From the NCBI GenBank assembly GCA_022376925.1, contig JAIOJX010000032.1, forward strand, positions 203,604,939 to 203,668,938: DNA of 64,000 nucleotides. The letters run 5' to 3'. Both the position numbers and the translations under genes were made by a program. Positions 11,110 to 23,139 of the stretch are shown here, in pieces (the first letter of the stretch is position 1; every line of letters starts with the position of its first letter). This stretch comes from Tragulus kanchil (Eukaryota > Chordata > Mammalia > Artiodactyla > Tragulidae). The notes under the pieces were generated by a model that searched no databases, had not been told where the DNA came from, and saw only the letters and a program-made list of their open reading frames with translations.

Positions 11110-11337
11110 GTGAATTTAACCCAGGAGTCTGCAGACCACCTACTTCCTGCCAAACTTGACCCACTGTGTGTTTTTATAAAGTTTTATTCGAACGCATTAC
11201 ACCCAGGTGTTGACTTCTTGTCTGTGGCTGTTTATTGACCAGCAGCATCAGAGTTGAGTAGTTGCAACCCAGACTTTGCAGCCCACAAAATCAAGAATAT
11301 TTCCCACCTAGCCCTTTTAGAAAAAGTTTGCCAACCA
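11110..11337 (-). mobile_element. hAT-Charlie-type MITE
   Basis: On the minus strand the element reads GTTGGCAAACTTTTTCTAAA, then a GCAACTACTCAACTCTG block and AATAAAACTTTATAAAAACA, closing near GTCTGCAGACTCCTGG. This order matches a well-known mammalian non-autonomous hAT family. It sits in the spacer of the inverted repeat. The exact MER name is not given because I am not sure of it. Confidence 0.6.
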
Positions 11338-11554
11338 CCTGTTTTCGTCTGTTTTTCTAAGAATCTCCTCAGGCTGAGAACAACGGTTATAATTACGTGC
11401 AATCCCTGCAAAAAGAAGGTTGATAACTCTGGAATCCTTGATAAGAACAGGTTATTCAAAATGGGAAAGGCTTCTGATGTTTCGTCCAATGTGAGTGATT
11501 CAGTGGACTGGAGGATTCCAACCTGGATATTTTTAGTTGAGATCCTTAGACCCT

Positions 11555-11705
11555 GATGCCAGGAAAAACTGAAGGCAAAAGGAGAAGGGGGTCGCCGAGA
11601 ATGAGACGGTTAGATACCATCGCTGATTCAATGGACATGAATTTGAGCAAGCTGCAGGAGACAGTGGAGGACAGAGGAGCCTGGCATGCCGCAGACCATG
11701 CAGCT
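11555..11705 (+). mobile_element. BovB LINE 3' end (right palindrome arm)
   Basis: The sequence from CCCTGATGCCAGG to GCATGCCGCAGACCATG follows the BovB 3' terminus in sense orientation, mirroring the left arm. It decays into unrelated sequence after 11711, before the usual BovB end words. Confidence 0.65.
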
Positions 11706-11711
11706 GCAAGA

Positions 11712-12232
11712 TGCATTTCCTTCCCTGCCTCTCCAGTAGCCTGCCAAGATGTGTTCTGTCTGGATACTGGGCAATTTTGCGAAGTGAGGCAGAACCTGCT
11801 GGAAAGGCCTGATGTCTCGAGAAGCCAAGCTTTGGGAAGCCTGCCTCTGACTTAGCTGCCGGGAAACCTATGCAGAAGCTTTAGAGAAAACAAACGTGAG
11901 CAATGAGAAAAATGTAGGAAATGGAAATGAGATAAATGTAGGAGCAGAAAATGAACTACTGCTTGGGTTCTCAGCAGCGAACCTAAAGAAGATGAAAGAG
12001 GAGAGCTCCACCATCAATTCCCAGTCTATGTGTCTTTTTTGGTGTCTCTGCCTCCCACACTCATCAGTCGCCAGGCTCAATGGAGAAGCCTTCTATCCCA
12101 TGACCTCTCTTCCCTTAGACACAGCTGAATGAACTAGGGGTGCACCAGTCAGACCCAGTCAGAACCAACTGAGTTCTCTGTCCCAGGAATCTAGAACTGA
12201 ATCTCAGAGGTTAGGCAGCCTGGACAGTACTG
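11712..12232. other. No identified feature
   Basis: Between the inverted repeat and tandem duplication 3, no repeat family, splice-flanked exon or RNA gene was recognised. Short ORFs on both strands show no domain. Confidence 0.35.
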
Positions 12233-14451
12233 AGTGTTGGAACTTTAAGGACCGGGTAGAACAAGAAGCCAAACTGACACAAGCCAAACAGAGACCATGA
12301 ACCTTGTCTTGGTCAGCTCTTACTATGCTTGCTAATGCTACAGAGACCAGAACTGAACTGTATCAGGTGGCTCCAGGAGGTTTTACACAAATTCGGTCTG
12401 CAGCTTTCTTCCCTAAGCTTTCTCAGGGAATGTCTCACTTGCCTTTACCTAAGGGCAGGACCATCTTGTGGCAAAGTGCATTCCTGTGTTTGGAGGTCAC
12501 AAACTAGGAACCACCTATTTGGTTTGGCCATACAGTGGGTTCCACCTGTTTCTAAATTTAAATGACCACTTAATCAAGATTTCTGCACAAAACAGCAGTT
12601 GCCGACTTCTCTCGGAAATCGGGATGCTCTGATGTTTGGGCTGAGCAACAGCTGCCCTCTGATGACTGGACACGTGCATTCCAGATTGCTACTGTCCCCA
12701 CCTGCCTTGACTGTCTCCTTTCCGCTGAGTCAAGGGCCAGTGAACATCTATTATGATGGCAATCATGCTGTTGTTTCACGTCTAGCACAGAATTCCCTCT
12801 CAGTTCCTATGACAACAGGAAGTAGGGGGGAGGAGGGAAATACCTGTGTCAGGTATTTTGACAAAAATAGGAACGAGTGTATTTCTTGGTTGGAAGTGGG
12901 ATCTCGCACAGACTGCAGGTGGGCCTGTGTCTAACCCCTAGGCCCACTTCACTCGCCCAGCACCCTGACGAACCTGGGTAATCCGGGCATGTGGCCTGGA
13001 ACTAGGTGCCTCTCAGAGCTAGGAGCCTCTGCTGTCTTCTTTTTTGCACTGGATGTTGGAAGGACAGAAGGAACCCATGTGAAATCCATGGTGCCATTGT
13101 GTCAAGAGGCCCAGGTCTATCTGGCACTTTTCCACTGAGAGTCCACAAGCAGGGAAGGGACCTTGTTGCCTCGGCAAGGTTCCTCAAACTGAGTGTCATG
13201 ACCTCACCTCCATTTTCTGCCACAGGGTGCGGGTGACACGGGGACAGGAGAAGCAGAGACCGAACAGGGGAGGGACTCTAAGAGATCAGGCAGCATGGAA
13301 AAGGGGTATTTGTGACATGCCTGCTTGCATGCTTAGCTACGAGACCTAGAAGTGTTGGAACTTTAAGGACCGGGTAGAACAAGAAGCCAAACTGACACAA
13401 GCCAAACAGAGACCATGAACCTTGTCTTGGTCAGCTCTTACTATGCTTGCTAATGCTACAGAGACCAGAACTGAACTGTATCAGGTGGCTCCAGGAGGTT
13501 TTACACAAATTCGGTCTGCAGCTTTCTTCCCTAAGCTTTCTCAGGGAATGTCTCACTTGCCTTTACCTAAGGGCAGGACCATCTTGTGGCAAAGTGCATT
13601 CCTGTGTTTGGAGGTCACAAACTAGGAACCACCTATTTGGTTTGGCCATACAGTGGGTTCCACCTGTTTCTAAATTTAAATGACCACTTAATCAAGATTT
13701 CTGCACAAAACAGCAGTTGCCGACTTCTCTCGGAAATCGGGATGCTCTGATGTTTGGGCTGAGCAACAGCTGCCCTCTGATGACTGGACACGTGCATTCC
13801 AGATTGCTACTGTCCCCACCTGCCTTGACTGTCTCCTTTCCGCTGAGTCAAGGGCCAGTGAACATCTATTATGATGGCAATCATGCTGTTGTTTCACGTC
13901 TAGCACAGAATTCCCTCTCAGTTCCTATGACAACAGGAAGTAGGGGAGGAGGAAATACCTGTGTCAGGTATTTTGAAAAAAATAGGAACGAGTGTATTTC
14001 TTGGTTGGAAGTGGGATCTCGCACAGACTGCAGGTGGGCCTGTGTCTAACCCCTAGGCCCACTTCACTCGCCCAGCACCCTGACGAACCTGGGTAATCCG
14101 GGCATGTGGCCTGGAACTAGGTGCCTCTCAGAGCTAGGAGCCTCTGCTGTCTTCTTTTTTGCACTGGATGTTGGAAGGACAGAAGGAACCCATGTGAAAT
14201 CCATGGTGCCATTGTGTCAAGAGGCCCAGGTCTATCTGGCACTTTTCCACTGAGAGTCCACAAGCAGGGAAGGGACCTTGTTGCCTCGGCAAGGTTCCTC
14301 AAACTGAGTGTCATGACCTCACCTCCATTTTCTGCCACAGGGTGCGGGTGACACGGGGACAGGAGAAGCAGAGACCGAACAGGGGAGGGACTCTAAGAGA
14401 TCAGGCAGCATGGAAAAGGGGTATTTGTGACATGCCTGCTTGCATGCTTAG
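12233..14451. repeat. Direct tandem duplication 3 (offset 1118 falling to 1115)
   Basis: Positions 12233-13336 recur at 13351-14451, with a 14-base spacer. Differences are few: shorter G runs in the second copy near 13940 (GTAGGGGAGGAGG against GTAGGGGGGAGGAGGG) and one C-to-A change in an A run. The contents match no repeat I know, so both copies would otherwise look like unique DNA. Its last 159 bases are copied a third time by duplication 4. Confidence 0.9.
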
Positions 14452-14545
14452 TTGGTTCAGTCATGTCCAACTCTCTGCGCCCTCACGGACTGTAGCCTGC
14501 CAGGCTCCTCTGTCCATAGGACTTCCCAGGCAAGAATACTGGAGG
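14450..14545 (-). mobile_element. Bov-A-type SINE fragment (copy at 15524-15619)
   Basis: The words CTTAGTTGGTTCAGTCATGT, GGACTGTAGCCTGCCAGGCT and CAAGAATACTGGAGGGG match the BovB-derived tail of Bov-A/Bov-tA SINEs in reverse orientation. The tRNA head is absent. Confidence 0.65.
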
Positions 14546-14569
14546 GGTATAAATTAGATCAAAACACAC

Positions 14570-14690
14570 TCATCTGAGTAACCACTAAACTATTGAGGGA
14601 TTAAATGAGTGACTGTATGGGTAAGTGCTCAGAGCAGTGCTTGGCACATAGCAATTGCTAGATCTTTACCGTTAGCAGCAGCAGCAGCAT
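14570..14690 (+). mobile_element. MIR-type 3' end fragment (copy at 15644-15764)
   Basis: The block TTAAATGAGTGACTG ... CAGAGCAGTGCTTGGCACAT follows the conserved end of MIR/L2-tail elements. It is followed by a short AGC trinucleotide run near 14675. Confidence 0.5.
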
Positions 14691-16307
14691 CACTAATGTC
14701 AATATAGGAAAGGTTAGACCATGTATAATAAAATACACTATTTCATTTGGAAAAGGAGGTGAGGGGAGATTTCTCTGGGCCTTGCCTGAGCTGCCATTTT
14801 GACAACTGATCCGTCAAATGCTTAAGAAATTTCCCTAAGATTCCCAAACCCAACATAATCTACTTCATCCTCTTTAACTACAAACCCCAGAGAGTCAAAG
14901 CTATTGGGAAGATAAGTGAGAATCCTTTCTGCCCAGAGGTAACACAAAGACACATTTTCCTCTTTCATTCTGAAGCGGTGCCAGCTAAACAAGGACAGCA
15001 GCTTCCAAACAGAAAGACCACCACTCAAGAGAGTCACTCCTCCACAGGCAGGAGAATTTAACACCTCGTCCCCAAGTCAAAGGAGCTTGTGCCCTAATAA
15101 CGGAAGACTTCAGGAGCTGACATGATGCTATAAAAGCTGAACAGGCTGCTTTTCCTTGAGATCACCAAGAGTTACATAGAACGTCTCTGCACCACATGGG
15201 GCAGGGGTTAGTGGCCTTCCCTGCACTGGAGTCTTGCTTGGCTACAATCAGGAGAGAACACTGAAGCAGCTGGGAGATGGGGTTGGGCAGAACCCGGCTC
15301 TCTGCCAGGTAGAGCTTGTGCATTTAGTGGGGGGTGTCTTTTCTGATGGGAAATCCCTATGTTCATGGTTCCTCAAACTGAGTGGCATGACCTCACCTCC
15401 ATTTTCTGCCACAGGGTGCGGGTGACACGGGGACAGGAGAAGCAGAGACCGAACAGGGGAGGGACTCTAAGAGATCAGGCAGCATGGAAAAGGGGTATTT
15501 GTGACATGCCTGCTTGCATGCTTAGTTGGTTCAGTCATGTCCAACTCTCTGCGCCCTCACGGACTGTAGCCTGCCAGGCTCCTCTGTCCATAGGACTTCC
15601 CAGGCAAGAATACTGGAGGGGTATAAATTAGATCAAAACACACTCATCTGAGTAACCACTAAACTATTGAGGGATTAAATGAGTGACTGTATGGGTAAGT
15701 GCTCAGAGCAGTGCTTGGCACATAGCAATTGCTAGATCTTTACCGTTAGCAGCAGCAGCAGCATCACTAATGTCAATATAGGAAAGGTTAGACCATGTAT
15801 AATAAAATACACTATTTCATTTGGAAAAGGAGGTGAGGGGAGATTTCTCTGGGCCTTGCCTGAGCTGCCATTTTGACGACTGATCCGGCAAAGGCTGAAG
15901 AAATTTCCCTAAGATTCCCAAACCCAACATAATCTACTTCATCCTCTTTAACTACAAACCCCAGAGAGTCAAAGCTATTGGGAAGATAAGTGAGAATCCT
16001 TTCTGCCCAGAGGTAACACAAAGACACATTTTCCTCTTTCATTCTGAAGCGGTGCCAGCTAAACAAGGACAGCAGCTTCCAAACAGAAAGACCACCACTC
16101 AAGAGAGTCACTCCTCCACAGGCAGGAGAATTTAACACCTCGTCCCCAAGTCAAAGGAGCTTGTGCCCTAATAACGGAAGACTTCAGGAGCTGACATGAT
16201 GCTATAAAAGCTGAACAGGCTGCTTTTCCTTGAGATCACCAAGAGTTACATAGAACGTCTCTGCACCACATGGGGCAGGGGTTAGTGGCCTTCCCTGCAC
16301 TGGAGTC

Positions 16308-18508
16308 TTGCTTGGCTACAATCAGGAGAGAACACTGAAGCAGCTGGGAGATGGGGTTGGGCAGAACCCGGCTCTCTGCCAGGTAGAGCTTGTGCATTTA
16401 GTGGGGGGTGTCTTTTCTGATGGGAAATCCCTATGTTCATGATTGAGTACCCTGAATCCAAGGAAACAAAAAAAGGTCCATGCTTTTTAAAATGGCCTCT
16501 TTAAAAAACAAAAACTAAAAACTAAAGTAACAATCCCAAAAAACAATGAAACGTTAGCTTCTCTTCCGTGGCTCACCCACACTCGCCCCTCAGCACCCTC
16601 GGTCTTATACTGTCCCAACATGAAATAAATTAGCCAGTAAGTCAAGGTATGGTCTTCTCAGGCAGGGAGAAAAATAAGTTGTAAAGAAAAAAAAAAAGGA
16701 TTAGGCAGGGCAGTTTCTGCAGTGCAAACACCTAGGTTCACACCCAGTTCTGCCAGCTGCAATACAGGTGAACTAGAGCAAAGCCTCCGTATCTAGTCTG
16801 GGATAGTGACAGTAATAGCACCATTGTATAGGGTAGTTGGCGATTTAATGAGGATACACAGCTAAAGCACCCACCTGAACTATACTACTCACAGTAATTA
16901 GAACCGAGTCAAAGTACAGGAAGTCTCAGGCTCTGCCTCAAAAGATTGAAGTGATCTGTTTACAAATCTTTTTTTTATTTAATAAGATGGATATTTATTT
17001 CTATTTTTAAACTTAAGTATAGATGATTTATAATATTAATTCCATGGGTACAATACAGTGGTTCAAAATTTTTCTAGATTATACTCCACATATATTTATT
17101 ATAAAATACTGACTGTTAATATTTGTAAACAATCCTACTAGGAATCTTGTTATAGCCACACACAAATACCCTGTCTACATGAGACAGGTGTAATTAACCT
17201 CTACTCAGTCACTTTAGTTGCTCAGTCAGGTCAACTCTTTGCAACCCCATGGACTGTGGCATGCCAGCCATCCCTATTCTTCACCATCTCCCAGAGTTTG
17301 CACAAACTCATGTTCACTGAGTTGTAATACCATCCAACCATCTCACCTCTGTGGTCCCCTTCTCCTCCTGCCCTCAATCTTCCCAGCATGAGGGTTTTCC
17401 ATGTTGGCCTTCCTGCAGGATTGCTTGGCTACAATCAGGAGAGAACACTGAAGCAGCTGGGAGATGGGGTTGGGCAGAACCCGGCTCTCTGCCAGGTAGA
17501 GCTTGTGCATTTAGTGGGGGGTGTCTTTTCTGATGGGAAATCCCTATGTTCATGATTGAGTACCCTGAATCCAAGGAAAAAAAAGGTCCATGCTTTTTAA
17601 AATGGCCTCTTTAAAAAACAAAAACTAAAAACTAAAGTAACAATCCCAAAAAACAATGAAACGTTAGCTTCTCTTCCGTGGCTCACCCACACTCGCCCCT
17701 CAGCACCCTCGGTCTTATACTGTCCCAACATGAAATAAATTAGCCAGTAAGTCAAGGTATGGTCTTCTCAGGCAGGGAGAAAAATAAGTTGTAAAGAAAA
17801 AAAAGGATTAGGCAGGGCAGTTTCTGCAGTGCAAACACCTAGGTTCACACCCAGTTCTGCCAGCTGCAATACAGGTGAACTAGAGCAAAGCCTCCGTATC
17901 TAGTCTGGGATAGTGACAGTAATAGCACCATTGTATAGGGTAGTTGGCGATTTAATGAGGATACACAGCTAAAGCACCCACCTGAACTATACTACTCACA
18001 GTAATTAGAACCGAGTCAAAGTACAGGAAGTCTCAGGCTCTGCCTCAAAAGATTGAAGTGATCTGTTTACAAATCTTTTTTTTATTTAATAAGATGGATA
18101 TTTATTTCTATTTTTAAACTTAAGTATAGATGATTTATAATATTAATTCCATGGGTACAATACAGTGGTTCAAAATTTTTCTAGATTATACTCCACATAT
18201 ATTTATTATAAAATACTGACTGTTAATATTTGTAAACAATCCTACTAGGAATCTTGTTATAGCCACACACAAATACCCTGTCTACATGAGACAGGTGTAA
18301 TTAACCTCTACTCAGTCACTTTAGTTGCTCAGTCAGGTCAACTCTTTGCAACCCCATGGACTGTGGCATGCCAGCCATCCCTATTCTTCACCATCTCCCA
18401 GAGTTTGCACAAACTCATGTTCACTGAGTTGTAATACCATCCAACCATCTCACCTCTGTGGTCCCCTTCTCCTCCTGCCCTCAATCTTTCCCAGCATGAG
18501 GGTTTTTT
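16308..18508. repeat. Direct tandem duplication 5 (offset 1113)
   Basis: Positions 16308-17400 recur at 17421-18508, with a 20-base spacer. The A run at 16687 is shorter in the second copy, AAACAAAAAAAGG near 16467 is shortened to AAAAAAAGG near 17577, and the first copy loses a T at CAATCTTCCC near its end. It is chained to duplication 4: 16308-16441 occurs at about 15234, 16308 and 17421. Confidence 0.9.
16700..16905 (+). mobile_element. MIR SINE (copy at 17805-18005)
   Basis: A typical MIR order is visible: a 'CACCCAGTTCTGCCAGCTG' block, then a 'GATAGTGACAGTAATAGCACC' block, then 'GATTTAATGAGGATACA'. It is old and diverged. The second copy is part of tandem duplication 5. Confidence 0.55.
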
Positions 18509-18755
18509 TCCAGTGAGTTGGCTCTTTGCATCAAGTGGCCAAAGTACTAGAGCTTCAGCATTTAGTACTTTGATTTCCAATCAATATTCAGGATTGACTT
18601 CCTTTAGGATTAACTGGCTTGATCTCCTTGCTGTTCAAGGGACTCTCAAGAGTCTTCTCCAGCACCACAGTTTGAAAGCATCAATTCTTTGGTGCTCAGT
18701 CTTCTTTATGGTCCAGCTCTCACATCTGTACATGACCCAGCGACAAAGGCTCCTC
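18310..18755 (-). mobile_element. BovB LINE 3' end, antisense
   Basis: Reverse-complement BovB sequence runs from the terminal words (TTTAGTTGCTCAGTCAGGTC) through GCATCAAGTGGCCAAAG and CTTTATGGTCCAGCTCTCAC, covering the C-terminal part of the ORF after the RT domain. Its first 190 bases also occur at 17206-17400 through duplication 5. It is diverged, with no intact frame. Confidence 0.8.
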
Positions 18756-19557
18756 TCAGAATTCAACTTTGCTCCTCTGTGGGGAGCTAAGCACTGCCTA
18801 CACACACCAGGTCAGTTAGAGAAAGCAGAAGACGTCATCTCTGTACTCACCTGGGTCCAGCGGGGCTAGGAAGAGGCAGAATTCAGGGTGTATCAGGTCT
18901 GTGTGAAATCTATGTGATGGACATCAAGCTTAATCTGAAACTACAAAAGTCACACTGGAGGGAGGAGCTAGGCATCAAGGACGGAGGAAATGAGGGTCCT
19001 TCCAGGGAGAGGCTCCATCCAGGGTCCAAAGGTGAAGCTGAAGGAGAACGCCCAAGCTGCGGGGCAGTTCCACTGAATGCTGCTGTTTTCTCAGCATGTA
19101 TATACTTGTAAGACAAGACTGAAGGCTACACGGAATCGCACCAACATGGGCAGTGCTGAGGACAAGGAGACTGACAGAAGCTTTATGGACCAAGCAGGGC
19201 TTGGTCTGGATTGGGACGATAAGCAGAAATGATAAGGAAAAGCATTCCAGAGGCAACCAGAAACAAGCGACAGTGCTACCAGGCAGCACGCAACACACAG
19301 GCTGCCACAAATGCTGTTCCCTGATCCCTGTACTGGTCACGAGCTGAGATCCTCAGCATCTGTTATCACACAGTGTCCACTGGAAGTGAAAACCGATGCA
19401 ACTTGATCATAATGGAGGAGTCTAAAATTCGGTATAAATGATCGAAAATTTAAGCGGATGACTGGTTTTTCGCAATACAATTTAAAAGGGCTGGTGGGTT
19501 CTTTTGTGTGGACAGTCCAGCCCCTGAATGCCCGGCTCCTCTCCCTAAGATCCACGA
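18756..19557. other. No identified repeat; one weak splice-flanked micro-segment
   Basis: No repeat family was recognised. On the minus strand a TCTTCCTAG acceptor, 15 bases (18851-18865) and a GTGAGTACA donor follow each other, but a 15-base exon cannot be supported on this alone. Several 60-120 codon ORFs overlap on both strands with no domain. Confidence 0.35.
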
Positions 19558-21722
19558 TGACACAATCGAGCCACCTGTGCCCACTGTTTCAGAATCAGCT
19601 CTGAATGTTCTCCCCAGGACGATGTGAACCATGGGACACACTCCAGACCAAGACTCCTGCTGCTCCTTTTAGAATCAGCTGCCAGAACTGCTATATTCTC
19701 CCTGCCCTGGTGACAGAGCAGACCCTGGGGGTATTCTGGGAGCCTGAATGCTCTCCCCAATGCACTCTCAGAGCCCAGTCCTCACAGGAAGCTCTGAGAG
19801 GCTGTCAGCCTTCACTACAGACCCCTCCATTCAAACCAGGGGTCCTTCCATTGCTGGCTCACCACGTCTGGACATGACAAGAGGAGATATGAATATGTAA
19901 TTTATTATTTCTCAGACCTGGTGTGTCTGAGTTCTCTGGAAAGGCCTAGGCATTTAAAGAAAAAGGAATTTACTCTTGCCCCATCCTGGGAACTACAACC
20001 AGTCTAAGACAGTTGTGGCAGTGTTTTTTTTCATGGAGCCAACAAACACTACAATCCTCCTAGACGAAGCACTTGAGAAGACACCACCAATCTGAATGAA
20101 GTATGACTCTGGAAGAAATCTGTGTCCTCTCCCTGTGTTAGGAGAAAAAACCTGGATGCGTGAGAGGGAGTAGAGGTCAAATGATCCTAAAAGCTAGAAT
20201 GAAGAGAGGACTTAGACCTAGAATTTAAAAACCCTGATTTACTCTTCAAATTTCTCCACTCCAGAAATTCAGAGGCATGGCCCCAAAACACCTGCTGGGA
20301 AAACAACTTCCAATTTTGGCAGATTTTGTACCCAGGTAACATTACCCAGACTTTTTTTTTTTTTTTAAAGGAAGAGCCTTAAAATGTGCAACACCAGGAG
20401 GGACGGAAATAGGAGCAGGTGATGGTAGTCCTGAGGCAGTGCATCCCTCGTGTTCTGTCCTAAAAGCTGGAGTCACATCTCAAGTGTGGGAAAGCGGCAC
20501 AGCCAGCCAGGGCTGCCGCCTGATGGACAGAGGGGCCAGGACCCCGCATAGCTCCTGGAGAGAAGCAAAAATGTGCTCTCCAAAATAAACAGGGGCAGGA
20601 ATGACTGCTAGTAAACGGTTGGAAGCACGTGACCAGGTGCTGACACAATCGAGCCACCTGTGCCCACTGTTTCAGAATCAGCTCTGAATGTTCTCCAGGA
20701 CGATGTGAACCATGGGACACACTCCAGACCAAGACTCCTGCTGCTCCTTTTAGAATCAGCTGCCAGAACTGCTATATTCTCCCTGCCCTGGTGACAGAGC
20801 AGACCCTGGGGGTATTCTGGGAGCCTGAATGCTCTCCCCAATGCACTCTCAGAGCCCAGTCCTCACAGGAAGCTCTGAGAGGCTGTCAGCCTTCACTACA
20901 GACCCCTCCATTCAAACCAGGGGTCCTTCCATTGCTGGCTCACCACGTCTGGACATGACAAGAGGAGATATGAATATGTAATTTATTATTTCTCAGACCT
21001 GGTGTGTCTGAGTTCTCTGGAAAGGCCTAGGCATTTAAAGAAAAAGGAATTTACTCTTGCCCCATCCTGGGAACTACAACCAGTCTAAGACAGTTGTGGC
21101 AGTGTTTTTTTTCATGGAGCCAACAAACACTACAATCCTCCTAGACGAAGCACTTGAGAAGACACCACCAATCTGAATGAAGTATGACTCTGGAAGAAAT
21201 CTGTGTCCTCTCCCTGTGTTAGGAGAAAAAACCTGGATGCGTGAGAGGGAGTAGAGGTCAAATGATCCTAAAAGCTAGAATGAAGAGAGGACTTAGACCT
21301 AGAATTTAAAAACCCTGATTTACTCTTCAAATTTCTCCACTCCAGAAATTCAGAGGCATGGCCCCAAAACACCTGCTGGGAAAACAACTTCCAATTTTGG
21401 CAGATTTTGTACCCAGGTAACATTACCCAGACTTTTTTTTTTTTTTTTTTAAAGGAAGAGCCTTAAAATGTGCAACACCAGGAGGGACGGAAATAGGAGC
21501 AGGTGATGGTAGTCCTGAGGCAGTGCATCCCTCGTGTTCTGTCCTAAAAGCTGGAGTCACATCTCAAGTGTGGGAAAGCGGCACAGCCAGCCAGGGCTGC
21601 CGCCTGATGGACAGAGGGGCCAGGACCCCGCATAGCTCCTGGAGAGAAGCAAAAATGTGCTCTCTCCAAAAATAAACAGGGGCAGGAATGACTGCTAGTA
21701 AACGGTTGGAAGCACGTGACCA
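19558..21722. repeat. Direct tandem duplication 6 (offset 1083)
   Basis: Positions 19558-20635 recur at 20641-21722. Differences are mainly homopolymer or short-unit changes: a CCCC/CC change in CTCCCCAGGACG, a T run of about 15 near 20350 against about 18 near 21433, and GCTCTCC against GCTCTCTCC near 20577 and 21659. The contents match no repeat I know. Confidence 0.9.
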
Positions 21723-21723
21723 G

Positions 21724-22425
21724 CGGTTGCGGTCCTGAAATACCAGCTTTCTACAAAAAGGAGGCAGAGAGCGGGAAATTCAGGAAACGGCCACTTTATA
21801 TGGTCTCATCCGATTGGGCAAGGATTCAACTAACTGGAATTACCAAGTCACAGGGAGCCTCGAGGGCTAGACTTGTTTCTGATCTTTATATGGTTCCCCC
21901 AGATTCTTAAGATGCCGAAATAGAAAAGATACTGCAGTGCCAAAAAAGGAGCCCTTCTAGTTGAGAAACTTCTCACACACTCTCAGGAGTCCTGGAGAAA
22001 CCCCACAGTATGAATCAGACCAAAATCCAAACTGCATCCTATTTCAAAAAAACCCAGTTCAAACACAAGCATGAATTTCCAACAGAAAAGACACTGAACA
22101 AAGCAAGGAACCCCTACATATCTCCCATCTCCCAGCTTTCAGCTTCTAGGGGCCTTACAACTCCCATGTTCAACCCCAGCCAGAAACAAAGTTCCTTTCT
22201 TTTCTCCAACAACCTGACAGAAGACGCAGGAAAGCTGCTCTTAGGTGCTTGATAAGAAAGAAAAAACTAGCACTGATTAACATGTGCATACACTGTGGGG
22301 GCTGTGTGTTTTCTTCAAATCTGTCCACCATACACAGTTCCATCTCTAAATTTTTATTTTCATGTGGACCATTTTAAAAGTCTTTATTGAATGTGTTACA
22401 ATATGGTTTCTGTTTCATGTTTTGG
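21724..22425. other. No identified feature
   Basis: Single-copy sequence with short ORFs and no recognisable repeat, RNA gene or splice-flanked exon. Confidence 0.35.
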
Positions 22426-22429
22426 GTGT

Positions 22430-22537
22430 TTTTTTGGCCATGAGGCATGTAGGATCTTAACTCCCACACCAGCGATCACACCCACACCTCCCGCATTGGA
22501 AGGTGAAGTCTTAACCAGTGGACCACCGGGAAAGTCC
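22430..22537 (-). mobile_element. Short tRNA-derived SINE, antisense
   Basis: On the minus strand it begins GGACTTTCCCGGTGGTCCAC, continues through the B-box region and ends at CATGCCTCATGGCCAAAAA. It has the same compact head-plus-short-tail form as the elements at 8531 and 58743. Confidence 0.7.
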
Positions 22538-23139
22538 TCCGCAGTTTCATCTCTGCCAGTTTCTTCCTCTAGCCTCAACCTGGTTCTGACAACAAATTCA
22601 CCACAGACCTGAGTCTCCCCTTGTGGGTTTAAGGTCACGGCAGGCAATGGGTCATACAAGCTTATAACTGAACCCTTATGAGTAAATGCAGCTCTTTCAA
22701 GCTGAAATGGACAGAACAGAATCCAAGATCTATTTTAAGCATGAGAGAGAAACCTGACCACCAATGGATGTTACAGCCACTAAGTGAAAGAATGATTGAT
22801 AGGGAACTGGATGTTCTCCTAGGACCAAAGAATCACCCCAAGTGTGTGCCAGGTGAGAGGGAGAAAATGCTCCTTAACAAGAGAGATATCTACCAGCATC
22901 CTCACTGGGTGATCAGACTTAGCCTGTGAACAGCGGGCTTATGATGTACTGGTGCTTAAAGTACCCAGGGCCACCCAGGAAAAGCTACTGCCACAAGCAT
23001 TCACCAGGAGTGCAATCAAGCGTTCCAGTCTGATTACTTCCAGTCTGCTCACTGCAGATCAGGTGAGAAAGGAGGAAGTTCGGTGACACTAGGAAGAAAG
23101 GGTCAGAAAAATCAAGCACAAGGGAGACACTGAGGATAA

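Larger units (their letters stand above)
10691..11711. repeat. Inverted repeat, 346-bp arms, 329-bp spacer
   Basis: Positions 10691-11036 are the reverse complement of 11366-11711. The central 290 or so bases of the arms differ at only one position that I can find (around 10894 versus 11509). Mismatches rise over the last 25-35 bases at both ends. The outer half of each arm is a BovB 3' end; the inner half is sequence I cannot assign. A hAT-type MITE fills most of the spacer. Transcribed, it would form a long hairpin. A fold-back assembly or sequencing chimera is the main alternative. Confidence 0.9.
14293..16441. repeat. Direct tandem duplication 4 (offset 1074)
   Basis: Positions 14293-15366 recur from 15367 to 16441 with no spacer. 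The first copy stops at CTATGTTCATG, and the second runs on past the same words at 16441. Scattered substitutions near 14797-14827 and 15870-15899 and one at 15384 separate the copies. Because 14293-14451 is already the tail of duplication 3, that segment exists three times (13178, 14293, 15367). Confidence 0.9.

Noticed and set aside
13190..13250. Plus-strand acceptor-like TTTTCTGCCACAG as an exon start
   Set aside because: No donor follows within a reasonable distance, and the following sequence has no supported frame.
12233..14451. Tandem repeats as a satellite or VNTR locus
   Set aside because: Only two copies at each place and no shared sequence between the 14 sites, apart from chained overlaps.
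18851..18865. 15-base micro-exon on the minus strand
   Set aside because: Good splice words on both sides, but 15 bases carry too little information to support it without transcripts.
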